DNA from: Novosphingopyxis baekryungensis DSM 16222
GTDB taxonomy: Bacteria; Pseudomonadota; Alphaproteobacteria; Sphingomonadales; Sphingomonadaceae
Length of the DNA stretch: 64,000 nt
Reading direction: 5' to 3'
NCBI RefSeq assembly: GCF_000420305.1
Contig: NZ_ATUR01000004.1
Coordinates: 124,001 to 188,000 of the forward strand
The position numbers and the translations under genes are program-made. Shown here piece after piece: positions 54,616-63,038 of this stretch (within the stretch, counting starts at the first letter, position 1; the number at the start of each line of letters is the position of its first letter). A model generated the notes under the pieces. It was given only the letters and a program-made list of their open reading frames with translations. It did no database searches and was not told the origin of the DNA.

Positions 54616-56028
54616 ATGGCGGAAACACTGCATTGCGACGTTGCGATCATCGGGGCGGGCACGGCTGGGCTGGCGGCGCAAAGCGCTGTTCATGCCGCCG
54701 GAGGCAAGGCCCTGCTGATCGATCCCTATTTTGCCGGGACGACCTGCGCCACGGTGGGCTGCATGCCCTCCAAGCTACTGATCGCGGCATCGCATGCAGC
54801 CCATGGGGCGCGCACGACCGACATGTTCGGCGTGCGCGTGCCGACCGTGACCATCGACGGCAAGGCGGTGATGCAGCGGGTACGCGACGAGCGGGACCGC
54901 TTTGCCCGCCTGACGCGCGAAAATATTCAGGATCTGCCGGACGATGTGCGCATGCAGGCGCGCGCGCGCTTCATCGGTGCCAATCGCCTTGCGCTGGACA
55001 ATGGCCAGGAGGTGGAAGCGCGAAGCATCGTGATCGCCACCGGCTCTTCCCCCTTCGTGCCGGACGCCTTTGCCGATCTGGGTGATCGCATGCTGACCAA
55101 CGAGACTATATTCGATCTGGAAGACCTGCCGAACCGGCTTGCGGTGATCGGATCGGGCTCGATCGGGCTGGAGCTGGCGCAGGCGATGGCGCGGCTGGGC
55201 GTGGACGTGACGCTGTTCGACGCGGGCAAAACGTTGGGCAGCGTGCGCTGTGCCCGTGTCCATGACGCGTTGAAGGACATCATCACGAACGATCTGACCG
55301 TTCATATGGGCGTCGATCTGGAGGCCGAGCAGAAGGAGGATGGCGTTTCGCTGCGCTGGACCGGAGACTCCTCTGGTCAGGCGGCGTTCGATTATGTGCT
55401 GGTGGCCACGGGCCGTCCGCCCAATCTCGACAGCCTCGATCTGGACAAGGCCGGGATCGCGCTGGACGATCATGGCGTGCCCGTCCACGATCGCAACAGC
55501 ATGCAATGCGGCGACAGCGCGATCTTCATCGCCGGCGATGTCGCGTCCGATCTGCCGCTGCTGCACGAAGCGTCGCAGGACGGCGCTTTGGCCGGGCGCA
55601 ACGCGGTGGCGTTTCCGGCCACGGTGAAGAGCGAGCGGTTTGCCGCCTTCGGCATTACGTTCACCAGCCCGCCCACGGTATGGGTCGGCAAATCGGAAGA
55701 AGAGGGCGTCATCACCGGCGTGGCCGATTTCAGCGATCAGGGCCGTTCGCGCGTCGAGGGCGTCAATCAGGGCGTGCTGACGCTCTATGCCGCCGCCCCC
55801 GATGGCCGGCTGATCGGCGCGGATCTGTGCTGCCCGGCGAGCGAGCATCTGGGCCATATGCTGGCCTGGGCCGTACAGCAGGGCCAGACGGCCACGCAGC
55901 TCCTCGAAATGCCCTTCTATCATCCCACGATCGAGGAAGGGCTGAAGTCTGCCCTGCGCACCATTTGCGGCGCCGTTCCGCTGCCGCTGCCGGAAAATCA
56001 GGACCGCGGCTCCCCGCCCGGCGCGTGA
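54616..56028 (+). CDS. Class-I pyridine nucleotide-disulfide oxidoreductase (dihydrolipoyl-dehydrogenase-like)
   Basis: 470 residues. FAD motif CDVAIIGAGTAGLAAQSAV, redox pair CATVGCMPSK (C-X4-C), NAD motif LAVIGSGSIGLELAQAMARLG, FAD contact FIAGDVASDLPLLHEASQDG, and the C-terminal catalytic pair in MPFYHPTIEEGLKSALR. It resembles the divergent dihydrolipoyl dehydrogenase or mercuric-reductase-like branch rather than the Lpd of the main dehydrogenase complexes; it lacks a mercury-binding N-terminal domain. The start is one base after the dehydrogenase stop, so the two are co-translated. Confidence 0.88.
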   Translation: MAETLHCDVAIIGAGTAGLAAQSAVHAAGGKALLIDPYFAGTTCATVGCMPSKLLIAASHAAHGARTTDMFGVRVPTVTIDGKAVMQRVRDERDRFARLTRENIQDLPDDVRMQARARFIGANRLALDNGQEVEARSIVIATGSSPFVPDAFADLGDRMLTNETIFDLEDLPNRLAVIGSGSIGLELAQAMARLGVDVTLFDAGKTLGSVRCARVHDALKDIITNDLTVHMGVDLEAEQKEDGVSLRWTGDSSGQAAFDYVLVATGRPPNLDSLDLDKAGIALDDHGVPVHDRNSMQCGDSAIFIAGDVASDLPLLHEASQDGALAGRNAVAFPATVKSERFAAFGITFTSPPTVWVGKSEEEGVITGVADFSDQGRSRVEGVNQGVLTLYAAAPDGRLIGADLCCPASEHLGHMLAWAVQQGQTATQLLEMPFYHPTIEEGLKSALRTICGAVPLPLPENQDRGSPPGA

Positions 56029-56127
56029 GGCGTCAGTTGCCGCCACAGTTGCAGGCGGGCGGCGGCTGTGGCAGCGCTGCCACGCGCCTTTCCGGCGCTT
56101 CGCATCATAGCATTAGAGGATAGGCCC

Positions 56128-56868
56128 ATGGCCAAACGAGGACGCGCGCGCAAGGAAGCCAAACGGGGCCTGCCGCATTTCTATGGCCGCCACGCGGTCG
56201 AGGCGGCGCTGGACAATGAGGACCGTGAGGTCAAGAAACTGTTCCTGACGCGCGAAGCGGCAGCCACGCTGGATATTCCCGAAGGCATGCAGGTGCAATA
56301 TTGCGAGGTGACGGACCTTGCGCGGCACGTCCCCAAGGATGCGCCGCATCAGGGCATGGTGGCCGAGGTGATGCCGCTGGACGATCTGTATCTGGCCGAT
56401 GTGATGGACGCCGGGCCGCAGGGCACCTTGCTGTTCCTCGACCAAGTGACCGATCCGCACAATGTCGGCGCGATCTTCCGCTCCGCCGCCGCCTTCGATG
56501 CCGTGGCCGTGGTGACGCAGGACCGGCACGCCCCGCCCGAAAGCGGCGTGGTGGCCAAGGCCGCGTCCGGCGCGCTGGAACTGGTGCCATGGATCCGCGT
56601 CGTGAACTTGTCGCGCGCGCTGATCGAGGCGGCAGAGGCGGGCTATTGGCGCATCGGGCTGGCCGGCGAATCGGAGATGCTTCTGTCCGACGCGCTGACG
56701 CCGGGCCGCAATGCGCTGGTGCTGGGCGCGGAAGGCGAAGGCCTGCGCCACAATGTCGGCGAGCATTGCGATCAGCTGGCCAGGCTGCCGATCTCCGATC
56801 GCATGGAAAGCCTCAACGTTTCCAACGCCGCCGCCATCGCGCTCTACGCCACCGCCATGCGCGGCTGA
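56128..56868 (+). CDS. rlmB: TrmH-family RNA 2'-O-methyltransferase (RlmB-like)
   Basis: 246 residues from ATG 56128 with AGAGGA. The L30e-like N-terminal substrate-binding domain (YGRHAVEAALDNEDREVKKLFLT) is followed by the knotted SPOUT domain: FLDQVTDPHNVGAIFRSAAAFDA, ALVLGAEGEGLRHNV and PISDRMESLNVSNAAAIALY. This is the arrangement of RlmB, which methylates G2251 of 23S rRNA. A mere TrmH relative with another RNA target is possible. The gene precedes the AlkA-like gene by 10 bases. Confidence 0.92.
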   Translation: MAKRGRARKEAKRGLPHFYGRHAVEAALDNEDREVKKLFLTREAAATLDIPEGMQVQYCEVTDLARHVPKDAPHQGMVAEVMPLDDLYLADVMDAGPQGTLLFLDQVTDPHNVGAIFRSAAAFDAVAVVTQDRHAPPESGVVAKAASGALELVPWIRVVNLSRALIEAAEAGYWRIGLAGESEMLLSDALTPGRNALVLGAEGEGLRHNVGEHCDQLARLPISDRMESLNVSNAAAIALYATAMRG

Positions 56869-56878
56869 TCCGCTGCCG

Positions 56879-57496
56879 ATGGGCCTGACCGCCGATCAGA
56901 TTACCGCTGCGCTCGATACGCTGGGCGCGCAGGAGCCTGCCGTTGCGCGCGCCGTGGCGGCTGCAGGCTATCCCGAGCCGCGCATCCGCGATCGCGGTTA
57001 TGCCACGCTGCTGCGCACCATCGTTGGCCAGCAGGTCAGCGTGGCGGCGGCGGCATCGGTCTGGACCAAGCTGGAAACGTTGTTGGGGCCAGGCTGCCCA
57101 CCCGGCGCGCTGACTGCGCAGGATTTCGACTCCTTGCGCGCCTGCGGGCTTTCCCGGCAAAAACAGGGCTATGCCCGCTCGCTTGCCGAGCTGATACTGT
57201 CCGGCGATCTGCCACTCGACGCTCTGCCCCAGGATGATGAGGAGGCGATTGCCTATCTCACGCGGGTGAAGGGCATCGGGCGCTGGTCTGCCGAAATCTA
57301 TCTGCTGTTCGCAGAGGGCCGCCCGGACATCTGGCCGGCAGGCGACCTTGCAGTGCAGGCCGGCCTCCACAAAATCCTCAATTTGCCCGAACGCCCGGCC
57401 GAGAAAGAAGCCCGCCGCCTGACCGAAACCTGGTCCCCCCATCGCGGCGCCGCATCGCTGCTGACCTGGCATGTCTATAACAATCCGGCACTGTAA
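56879..57496 (+). CDS. DNA-3-methyladenine glycosylase II, AlkA-type
   Basis: 205 residues. HhH-GPD superfamily: LLRTIVGQQVSVAAAASVWTKLE, the helix-hairpin-helix VKGIGRWSAEIYLLFA and the catalytic Asp within IWPAGDLAVQAGL. It lacks the extra N-terminal domain of E. coli AlkA, as do many alphaproteobacterial members. It removes alkylated purines to start base-excision repair. It starts 10 bases after the rlmB stop. Confidence 0.92.
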   Translation: MGLTADQITAALDTLGAQEPAVARAVAAAGYPEPRIRDRGYATLLRTIVGQQVSVAAAASVWTKLETLLGPGCPPGALTAQDFDSLRACGLSRQKQGYARSLAELILSGDLPLDALPQDDEEAIAYLTRVKGIGRWSAEIYLLFAEGRPDIWPAGDLAVQAGLHKILNLPERPAEKEARRLTETWSPHRGAASLLTWHVYNNPAL

Positions 57497-57517
57497 CGCA
57501 TCGCCGACGGCTGTCTG

Positions 57518-57566
57518 TAAAGAATTCTTGACTGACAAGAACCTTTGACAGTAAAGAGTTCTTGTC
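57518..57566. promoter_or_regulatory. Repeated operator of the XRE regulator/membrane protein pair
   Basis: A TAAAGA plus TTCTTG unit occurs twice, at 57518 and 57552, with a 34-base period. The dyad GACAAGAAC (57534-57542) and GTTCTTGTC (57558-57566) is a perfect 9-base inverted repeat, and TTCTTG (57525-57530) with CAAGAA (57536-57541) forms another. A TTGACT box (57528-57533) lies inside, so binding would control the promoter. Probable autoregulation by the downstream HTH protein. Confidence 0.8.
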
Positions 57567-57595
57567 AGCGCAAATGGCTGTTGGGAGATCGAGGT

Positions 57596-57808
57596 TTGGA
57601 AAACCGGTTGAAGGGGCTGCGCGAAGCGGCGGCGTGGAGCCAGGGCGAACTTGCCCGGCGGCTCGGCGTATCCAGGCAGACCATCAACGCGGTCGAAACC
57701 GATAAATATGATCCCAGCCTGCCGCTCGCGCTGCGCATGGCGAAACTGTTTGAAGTGCCGGTGACCGATATCTTCATCGATCGCTGGACACCGGAGGACG
57801 TGACATGA
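57596..57808 (+). CDS. Small XRE-family helix-turn-helix regulator
   Basis: 70 residues from a TTG at 57596, with GGGAG about 8 bases upstream; the frame back to 57545 lies inside the operator, and the family normally begins ENRLK. The HTH is ENRLKGLREAAAWSQGELARRLGVSRQTINAVETDKYDPSLPLALRMAKLF, i.e. nearly the whole protein (residues 2-52). Short regulators of this type are often translated together with a membrane protein of the same operon. Here the stop overlaps the next ATG (ATGA). Confidence 0.88.
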   Translation: MENRLKGLREAAAWSQGELARRLGVSRQTINAVETDKYDPSLPLALRMAKLFEVPVTDIFIDRWTPEDVT

Positions 57809-58449
57809 ACACACTTGCAGCGAAGGAAAAAAAGAATGCTTCCTGGAAGCGCCTGATCCTGCCGATGGGGATTGGCGCTGTGGTCGGCTACACGGCGATG
57901 CACTTTGGTCACGTTCCCGTGGAGAGGTTCCTGAGCGGGATCGCGCCAGATCATCTGGCGGGCATGGCCATGGGACTGCTGGCGCTGGTGGTGGCTTTGG
58001 GATGCTTTGCCGGGTCGCTGTTCCCAGCATCGGTCGCGCGGTCCTATGGCATTGGGCCGGGCGAGGATGTGACCGACGAAACCACGCTGATGCGCTGGAG
58101 CGCGCTGTGCGCCGTCTTCTACGCGCTGTTCCTGCTCACCCTGGGCTTTACGGGACAGCTGACGGATGCTGCCGCTGGAACATTTGCCGTCATCGGCCTG
58201 ATCGGTGCGGTGGCCACCAACGCCTATCTTTGGCACCGCTATGACGAGCTTTGGCGGGAGATTACCGCGCAGGCCTGCGTCATCACGTTCACGCTGTTTC
58301 ACTATGTCCTGATGGCCTGGGCAGCGCTGGCCGTGCTGACCGACAGCATCGGCTTTGGCCCGGTCAGCGTGCTTTCAGTCCTCCTGGGTATTTTCACCGG
58401 GGCATCGATCTATGCCACGGCCAAACGCGGCATGGTCCACATGCCGTGA
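57805..58449 (+). CDS. Multi-pass membrane protein paired with the XRE regulator
   Basis: 214 residues with about six membrane helices (near 17-36, 49-72, 95-117, 122-142, 155-177, 182-203). No family motif is recognised. Its ATG overlaps the regulator stop, so it is co-translated with the regulator and shares the repeated operator. This regulator/membrane-protein pairing recurs in bacteria. It may sense a signal at the membrane or respond to it; function unknown. Confidence 0.82.
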   Translation: MNTLAAKEKKNASWKRLILPMGIGAVVGYTAMHFGHVPVERFLSGIAPDHLAGMAMGLLALVVALGCFAGSLFPASVARSYGIGPGEDVTDETTLMRWSALCAVFYALFLLTLGFTGQLTDAAAGTFAVIGLIGAVATNAYLWHRYDELWREITAQACVITFTLFHYVLMAWAALAVLTDSIGFGPVSVLSVLLGIFTGASIYATAKRGMVHMP

Positions 58450-58470
58450 CGCCGGGGCGGGCAAGACGGC

Positions 58471-58995
58471 CTATTCGATCGGGGCGAGCACCGCCGGGTT
58501 GAGCGCCTTCACCTCGCGCAGGAAGCTTTTCGGCTTCTTCCAATATTCGGTCTGCGGATTGATCTTCAGGCCGATCGACCTGGACACCCCGGCGATGAAG
58601 TGGACGCAATTGGCTTTTTTGAGGCTGTAGCTCGGCTGCTGTGCGGCGGCCCAACGGCGCACCTCGGCCATCAGCGCCTTATATTGCGCGTCGCTCAGCC
58701 GGACCGAGAAATGCGCGTCGCTGTCGTCGATATAGCTCTGCTTGGCGACATCGAGGCGGCCATGCACAGAGCCCATGAGCAGGGCCGGGCTGATGGTCTT
58801 GGCGGTAAAGCCATAATTGGTATCGACCGCTGCGCCCGTGACATCGTCGGTGCCCTCCAACTTCACAAAGGCATGCGGAAAGCTGCCACCGAAGTCCTGG
58901 CTGTAGAAGGTGGCTACCACCTCCGCCTGCGCGGCGGAGCCCAGGCCGAACAGCGCGGCAAAACACGCCGCAAGCGTCACTATCCAGAACCGCAT
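58471..58995 (-). CDS. Exported protein with possible papain-like residues
   Basis: 174 residues. The signal peptide ends near GSAAQAE. The mature part contains YSQDFGGSFPHAFVKLEGTD with a conserved-looking His and later KKANCVHFIAGVSRSIGL with a Cys, a plan seen in circularly permuted NlpC/P60-like and LRAT-like proteins. I see no full family match. Periplasmic location is clear. It precedes nothing in common with the ABC genes upstream on the same strand, 4 bases after their end. Confidence 0.7.
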   Translation of the reverse strand: MRFWIVTLAACFAALFGLGSAAQAEVVATFYSQDFGGSFPHAFVKLEGTDDVTGAAVDTNYGFTAKTISPALLMGSVHGRLDVAKQSYIDDSDAHFSVRLSDAQYKALMAEVRRWAAAQQPSYSLKKANCVHFIAGVSRSIGLKINPQTEYWKKPKSFLREVKALNPAVLAPIE

Positions 58996-58999
58996 ATGT

Positions 59000-60553
59000 C
59001 TAGTCTCCCTGATCTTCCATCTGCTGCGCTAGCCAACGGGCCGCCGCCTCCGGCGTCTGCTTGTCCTCTTCCCGGTCGACCAGATAATTGGCCTGCCGCA
59101 TCAGATCGACATCGATCTTCCCTGTCAGCGGCTCCAGCGCCGCCAGAAAGCGCGCGTCCTTCGCCCGCCCCGGCGCCACCAGCATGATCGCGTCGTAATT
59201 GGGCAGCACCCCCTTGGGGTCTTCCAGCGTCACGAAATTCTGCGCCGCGATCCGTCCGTCCGAGGAAAAGGCGCTGATCGCATCGACCTGCCCGCTCGAT
59301 AAAGCGGCATACATGAACGTAGGATCGAAACTGCGTTTGGAGGCGAAGTCGATCGGATAGGCCGCCTGCAGCTGCTGCCATTCCGGCCGCTCCAGAAAAT
59401 CCAGATCGGCGCCAAAGCGCAGGCGGGACGACTGGCGCGCCAGATCGTCGATCGTGCGCAGCCCGGCGTCCGCATCGGCGCGGCGCACGGCAATGGCATA
59501 GGCATTTTCGAAACCCAGCGTGCCGATCAGCCGCGCGTCATGTTCCTGCGCCATCCACTGCGCGATCGCGGCACGCATGGCATCGCGCGCGATCGGCTTT
59601 TCGCGGTTCATCTCGTTGGTCCAGATCGTCCCGGCATAGTCGACATAGACATCGACCGAATCGTTGAGCAGCGAGCGGAACACGACGGCCGATCCGAGGC
59701 CCTCCTTGTAGGCGACGTCATATCCTGCCGCTTCCAGCCGATCGCCGATCAGCCGCGCGATGATATATTGCTCGGTAAAGGTCTTGGCCCCCACGGTCAC
59801 CTGCTCGCGCCCGTCACCGCCGGACGGGATCAACCGCGGTGCCAGCGCGGTGGCCAGACCAATGGCAATGATGGTGAGCGCCGCCCATATCTTCCACCGC
59901 TGACGCTGCGCGATGCCGCGCTGGATCAGCCCAAGCAGCTGGTCCGCCGCCAGCGCCAGGCCAGCCGACGCGATGCAGCCGGCCAGCACCAGCGACCAGT
60001 TCTGCGTCTGCAATCCGGCAAAGATCAGATCGCCCAGGCTGGTCTGCCCCACGGTGGTGGCCAGCGTGGCGATGCCGATGGTCCAGACGGCGGCGGTGCG
60101 GATGCCGGCCATGATCGTCGGCGCGGCCAGCGGGGCCTGCACCCAGAGCAGTTTCTGCCGCCGCGTCATGCCCACGCCGTCCGCCGCCTCGGTCATAGCC
60201 GGATCGACGCCGGTCAGCCCGGTCACCGCATTGCGGATGATCGGCAGCAAGGCATAGAGGGTCAGCGACAGCAGGGACGGCAGGAAACCAAGCGGCGTGA
60301 TCCAGTCGCCCAGCAGCGATCGCAGCGCCAGCAGCAGCGGATAGAACAGCGCCAGCAGTGCCAGGGTCGGGATGGTCTGCACCAGGCTGGCCCCGGTCAG
60401 CACCACGCCGGCCACCGCGGGCCTCCGCGCGGCCAGGATGGCAAGCGGCAGGCTGATCAGGATGGCGAGCGCCAGCGCGGCGATGCACAGTTCCAGATGC
60501 GCGGCGAGCAATGTCGGCACGCGTTCGAAGGCGCTGGACCAGCGATCGTTCAT
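59000..60553 (-). CDS. Fused permease and substrate-binding protein of an osmoprotectant-type ABC transporter
   Basis: 517 residues. The first 210 or so form the permease with five to six helices and the coupling loop AADGVGMTRRQKLLWVQAPLAAPTIMAGI. A transmembrane helix near 220-235 leads to a periplasmic OpuAC-type binding domain starting near residue 250: TVGAKTFTEQYIIARLIGDRLEAAG, VYVDYAGTIWTNEM. The fusion is known for quaternary-amine or similar uptake systems (OpuCB-OpuCC plan, also EgtU for ergothioneine). Substrate unresolved. The start overlaps the ATPase stop (ATGA). Confidence 0.93.
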   Translation of the reverse strand: MNDRWSSAFERVPTLLAAHLELCIAALALAILISLPLAILAARRPAVAGVVLTGASLVQTIPTLALLALFYPLLLALRSLLGDWITPLGFLPSLLSLTLYALLPIIRNAVTGLTGVDPAMTEAADGVGMTRRQKLLWVQAPLAAPTIMAGIRTAAVWTIGIATLATTVGQTSLGDLIFAGLQTQNWSLVLAGCIASAGLALAADQLLGLIQRGIAQRQRWKIWAALTIIAIGLATALAPRLIPSGGDGREQVTVGAKTFTEQYIIARLIGDRLEAAGYDVAYKEGLGSAVVFRSLLNDSVDVYVDYAGTIWTNEMNREKPIARDAMRAAIAQWMAQEHDARLIGTLGFENAYAIAVRRADADAGLRTIDDLARQSSRLRFGADLDFLERPEWQQLQAAYPIDFASKRSFDPTFMYAALSSGQVDAISAFSSDGRIAAQNFVTLEDPKGVLPNYDAIMLVAPGRAKDARFLAALEPLTGKIDVDLMRQANYLVDREEDKQTPEAAARWLAQQMEDQGD

Positions 60554-61341
60554 GGCTGTGCCTTCCTTCCAGCGCGCTCCATCGCGACCAGCCGCTCGGC
60601 CTGCCGCCGGGGCACCGCCACCAGCGCCTGCGCCGCTTCGGGCAGCGGTTCGTTCATGATCCCGTCGGGCGTGTCGTCGGCAATCACCTGGCCATGCGAC
60701 ATCACCAGAACACGGTCGGCATGGAGCAGCGCCTCGGCCATGTCGTGCGTCACCATCAGCGTGGTCATGCCCAGCCGCTCGTGCAGGCGGCGATAGGTTT
60801 CACCCAGCGTATCGCGCGTCAGCGGATCGAGCGCGCCGAAGGGTTCGTCCATCAGCATCAGTCCCGGCCGCCCCGCCAGTGCGCGCGCCACGCCCACACG
60901 CTGCGCCTGTCCGCCGGATAATTCCGTGGGGCGGCGGCTGGCGAAAGCGCGCGGCAGTTCGACCATGTCCAGCAATGCGCCGGCATCGCCGCCGCCGGCT
61001 TCCCCTGCAATCCGCCGGTCGATCAGGATATTCTCGGCCACCGTCATATGCGGGAACAGGCCGATATTCTGGAAGACGTAGCCGATCGATCGGCGCAGGG
61101 CGTGCGGCTCCTGCGCGGCGACATCTCCGCCATCCAGCATGACCTGTCCCTCATCCGGCACGATCAGGCGGTTGATCGTCTTCAGCAACGTGGACTTGCC
61201 GGAGCCCGACTGGCCGACCAGCGCGACGAAGCTGCCCGCCGCAATCTCCAGCGAAACGCCATCCACCGCCGCCACGTCACCATAACGCTTCGTCATATGT
61301 TCAAAACGGACCACCGGCCCGGTTGTCTCAGTTTCACCCAT
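60550..61341 (-). CDS. ATP-binding protein of the osmoprotectant-type ABC transporter
   Basis: 263 residues from ATG 61341; the longer frame to 62124 runs antisense through the SDR gene and is not coding. Walker A GQSGSGKST, signature LSGGQAQRVGVARALA, Walker B LMLMDEPFGALDP and H-loop VTHDMAEALLHADRV are intact. The domain order and adjacent fused permease match OpuCA/ProV-like ATPases, but there is no CBS regulatory pair at the C-terminus, so gating by ionic strength is not evident. Confidence 0.95.
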   Translation of the reverse strand: MGETETTGPVVRFEHMTKRYGDVAAVDGVSLEIAAGSFVALVGQSGSGKSTLLKTINRLIVPDEGQVMLDGGDVAAQEPHALRRSIGYVFQNIGLFPHMTVAENILIDRRIAGEAGGGDAGALLDMVELPRAFASRRPTELSGGQAQRVGVARALAGRPGLMLMDEPFGALDPLTRDTLGETYRRLHERLGMTTLMVTHDMAEALLHADRVLVMSHGQVIADDTPDGIMNEPLPEAAQALVAVPRRQAERLVAMERAGRKAQP

Positions 61342-61428
61342 CCGATGCCTTCTGACGCGCGCCGCCGCCCAAGGCAATGCTGGACTAAGCGCGGCGGCAG
61401 CGTAGGAAGGTGGCAAGGAGAAACGCAG

Positions 61429-62238
61429 ATGAGAGATCGAAAGATTCTGTTCGTGACCGGCGCCGCATCCGGCATCGGCCGCGAAGTGGCCCGCTATTTT
61501 ACCGAACGCGGCTGGTTCGCCGGGCTGACCGATGTGGACGAGGCCGGCCTTGCCGAGACCGCTGCGATGATCGGTGCGGACAATTGCTGGACGCACCGGC
61601 TCGACGTGGTCGATCGCGCGGCATGGAGCGAGGTCATCGCCGCCTTTTCGCAGCGCACCGATGGCCGCCTGCACCTGCTGTTCAACAATGCCGGCATCGG
61701 CAAGGGCGGACCCTTTCAGGAGATGACGCCAGCCGATATCGACCGATTGGTCGCGATCAATTTTACCGGGGTGATGAACGGCACGCAGGCCGCGTTCGAT
61801 CTGCTGAAGGCGTCGCCCGGTGCCTGCATCCTCAACACCAGCTCGGCCTCCGGGATCTACGGATCTGCGGGCCTCAGCGTTTACAGCGCCACGAAATTCG
61901 CCGTACGCGGGCTGACCGAAGCCTGGGACATCGAATTTGCCCCGCACAATATCCGGGTTCGATCGCTGATGCCGGGCTTCATCGATACCAATATCCTCGC
62001 TGCTGTGGGGGAGCAGAGCAACCAGTCCGGCAAGGAGCGCCTGCAGTCCGCAGGCATCGAGGTCAGCCCGATCGAAATCATCGGCAAGGCGGCCTGGGAT
62101 GCGGTGCATGGCAATGCGGTGCACACGCCGGTAAACAGCATGGCCAAGCAGCTGATGTTCGCGGCGCGCTGGTTCCCGGGGCGGCTGCGCAAGACCATGG
62201 GGCTGGTGAACGGGCTCGATAAAGCCGTTGCCAGCTAA
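61429..62238 (+). CDS. Short-chain dehydrogenase/reductase
   Basis: 269 residues from ATG 61429 with AAGGAG upstream. The cofactor motif is TGAASGIGREVARYF, followed by NNAGIGKGGPF, the catalytic Ser (LNTSSASGIYG) and YSATKFAVRGLTEAW with Tyr and Lys. Asp at the end of the second strand (LTDVDEAG) favours NAD. Substrate cannot be inferred. It is divergent from the ABC operon. Confidence 0.93.
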   Translation: MRDRKILFVTGAASGIGREVARYFTERGWFAGLTDVDEAGLAETAAMIGADNCWTHRLDVVDRAAWSEVIAAFSQRTDGRLHLLFNNAGIGKGGPFQEMTPADIDRLVAINFTGVMNGTQAAFDLLKASPGACILNTSSASGIYGSAGLSVYSATKFAVRGLTEAWDIEFAPHNIRVRSLMPGFIDTNILAAVGEQSNQSGKERLQSAGIEVSPIEIIGKAAWDAVHGNAVHTPVNSMAKQLMFAARWFPGRLRKTMGLVNGLDKAVAS

Positions 62239-62283
62239 GCCAGCCTATCGCCCGGCCGGTCCGCCAGCCTGTCGGAGGACGTG

Positions 62284-62661
62284 ATGGACAATGACGGGAT
62301 GGCGGCCACCGCGCGGCGGTCGATCGCCGGCTTGCCGGACCAGTTTCGGCAGCATCTGGCCGATGTCGTGGTGCAGGTGCAGGACGTGGCCGATGCGGAC
62401 ATGCTGGCGTCGGTGGGCCTCACCCATCCGATGCAGCTGTCTGGCCTGTATTCCGGCCGTCCGATCGGTGACAAGAGCATATGGGATATCCCCGGCGGCA
62501 CGCCCGACCGCATCTATCTTTTCCGCCTGCCCATTCTGGCCGAAGCGCGGGATCGCGACATTCCGGTGGAGCGGCTGATCCACCATGTGACGATCCACGA
62601 GATCGGCCATCATTTCGGCCTGAGCGATGACGATATGCACGCGCTGGAAGAGGAGGGCTAG
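62284..62661 (+). CDS. Metallopeptidase family protein (Zincin_1, MMP-like type)
   Basis: 125 residues from ATG 62284 (GGAGG five bases upstream; GTG at 62281 is an alternative). The zinc motif is HHVTIHEIGHHFGLSDDDMHALE, with HEIGH and the third His/Asp region HFGLSDDD matching the PF06262-type small zincins. These are short cytosolic proteins of unknown substrate found widely in Alphaproteobacteria and Actinobacteria. The N-terminal half has DIPGGTPDRIYLFRLPILAEA. It follows the SDR gene by 45 bases. Confidence 0.9.
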   Translation: MDNDGMAATARRSIAGLPDQFRQHLADVVVQVQDVADADMLASVGLTHPMQLSGLYSGRPIGDKSIWDIPGGTPDRIYLFRLPILAEARDRDIPVERLIHHVTIHEIGHHFGLSDDDMHALEEEG

Positions 62662-62699
62662 CAGCGGCAGCGCCGATACGCGTGCGCCCGGCGTGAGGC

Positions 62700-62987
62700 T
62701 CAGACCAAGCCGTCCACCGTCTTTGCCAGCGCCACGTCCTTTTCGCTCAGCCCGTCGCAGTCATGCGTGGTCAGCGTGATGTCCACTTTATTATAGACGT
62801 TCGACCATTCGGGATGATGGTCCGCCTTTTCGGCATGCAGCGCCACGCGCGCCATGAAACCGAAGGCGGCCACGAAATCGTCGAATTCGAAGCTTTTCGA
62901 AATCGCATCGCGTGCCGAGTCATGTTTCCAGCCCATCAGATCGGAAAGGGCGTCCTTGCGGTCACTGTCGCTGAGTTTCTGGACCAT
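62700..62987 (-). CDS. 4a-hydroxytetrahydrobiopterin dehydratase (PCD/DCoH)
   Basis: 95 residues, the usual length. The active-site signature is [24 protein letters not shown], with the catalytic histidines and the W-x-N-V-Y element. It regenerates quinonoid dihydrobiopterin for aromatic amino acid hydroxylases; no phenylalanine hydroxylase gene is adjacent. It converges on the zincin gene and is divergent from ccmA. Confidence 0.96.
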   Translation of the reverse strand: MVQKLSDSDRKDALSDLMGWKHDSARDAISKSFEFDDFVAAFGFMARVALHAEKADHHPEWSNVYNKVDITLTTHDCDGLSEKDVALAKTVDGLV

Positions 62988-63038
62988 GATATGCGTCTCC
63001 GGCTTGGCAGTTGGGGTGAGAGATGCCTAAGTCGCGCC

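Noticed and set aside
60550-62124. 524-residue ATPase starting far upstream of the ABC domain
   Set aside because: The first 260 residues lie antisense to the SDR gene and have no family character; the ATG at 61341 precedes the Walker A domain at the normal distance.
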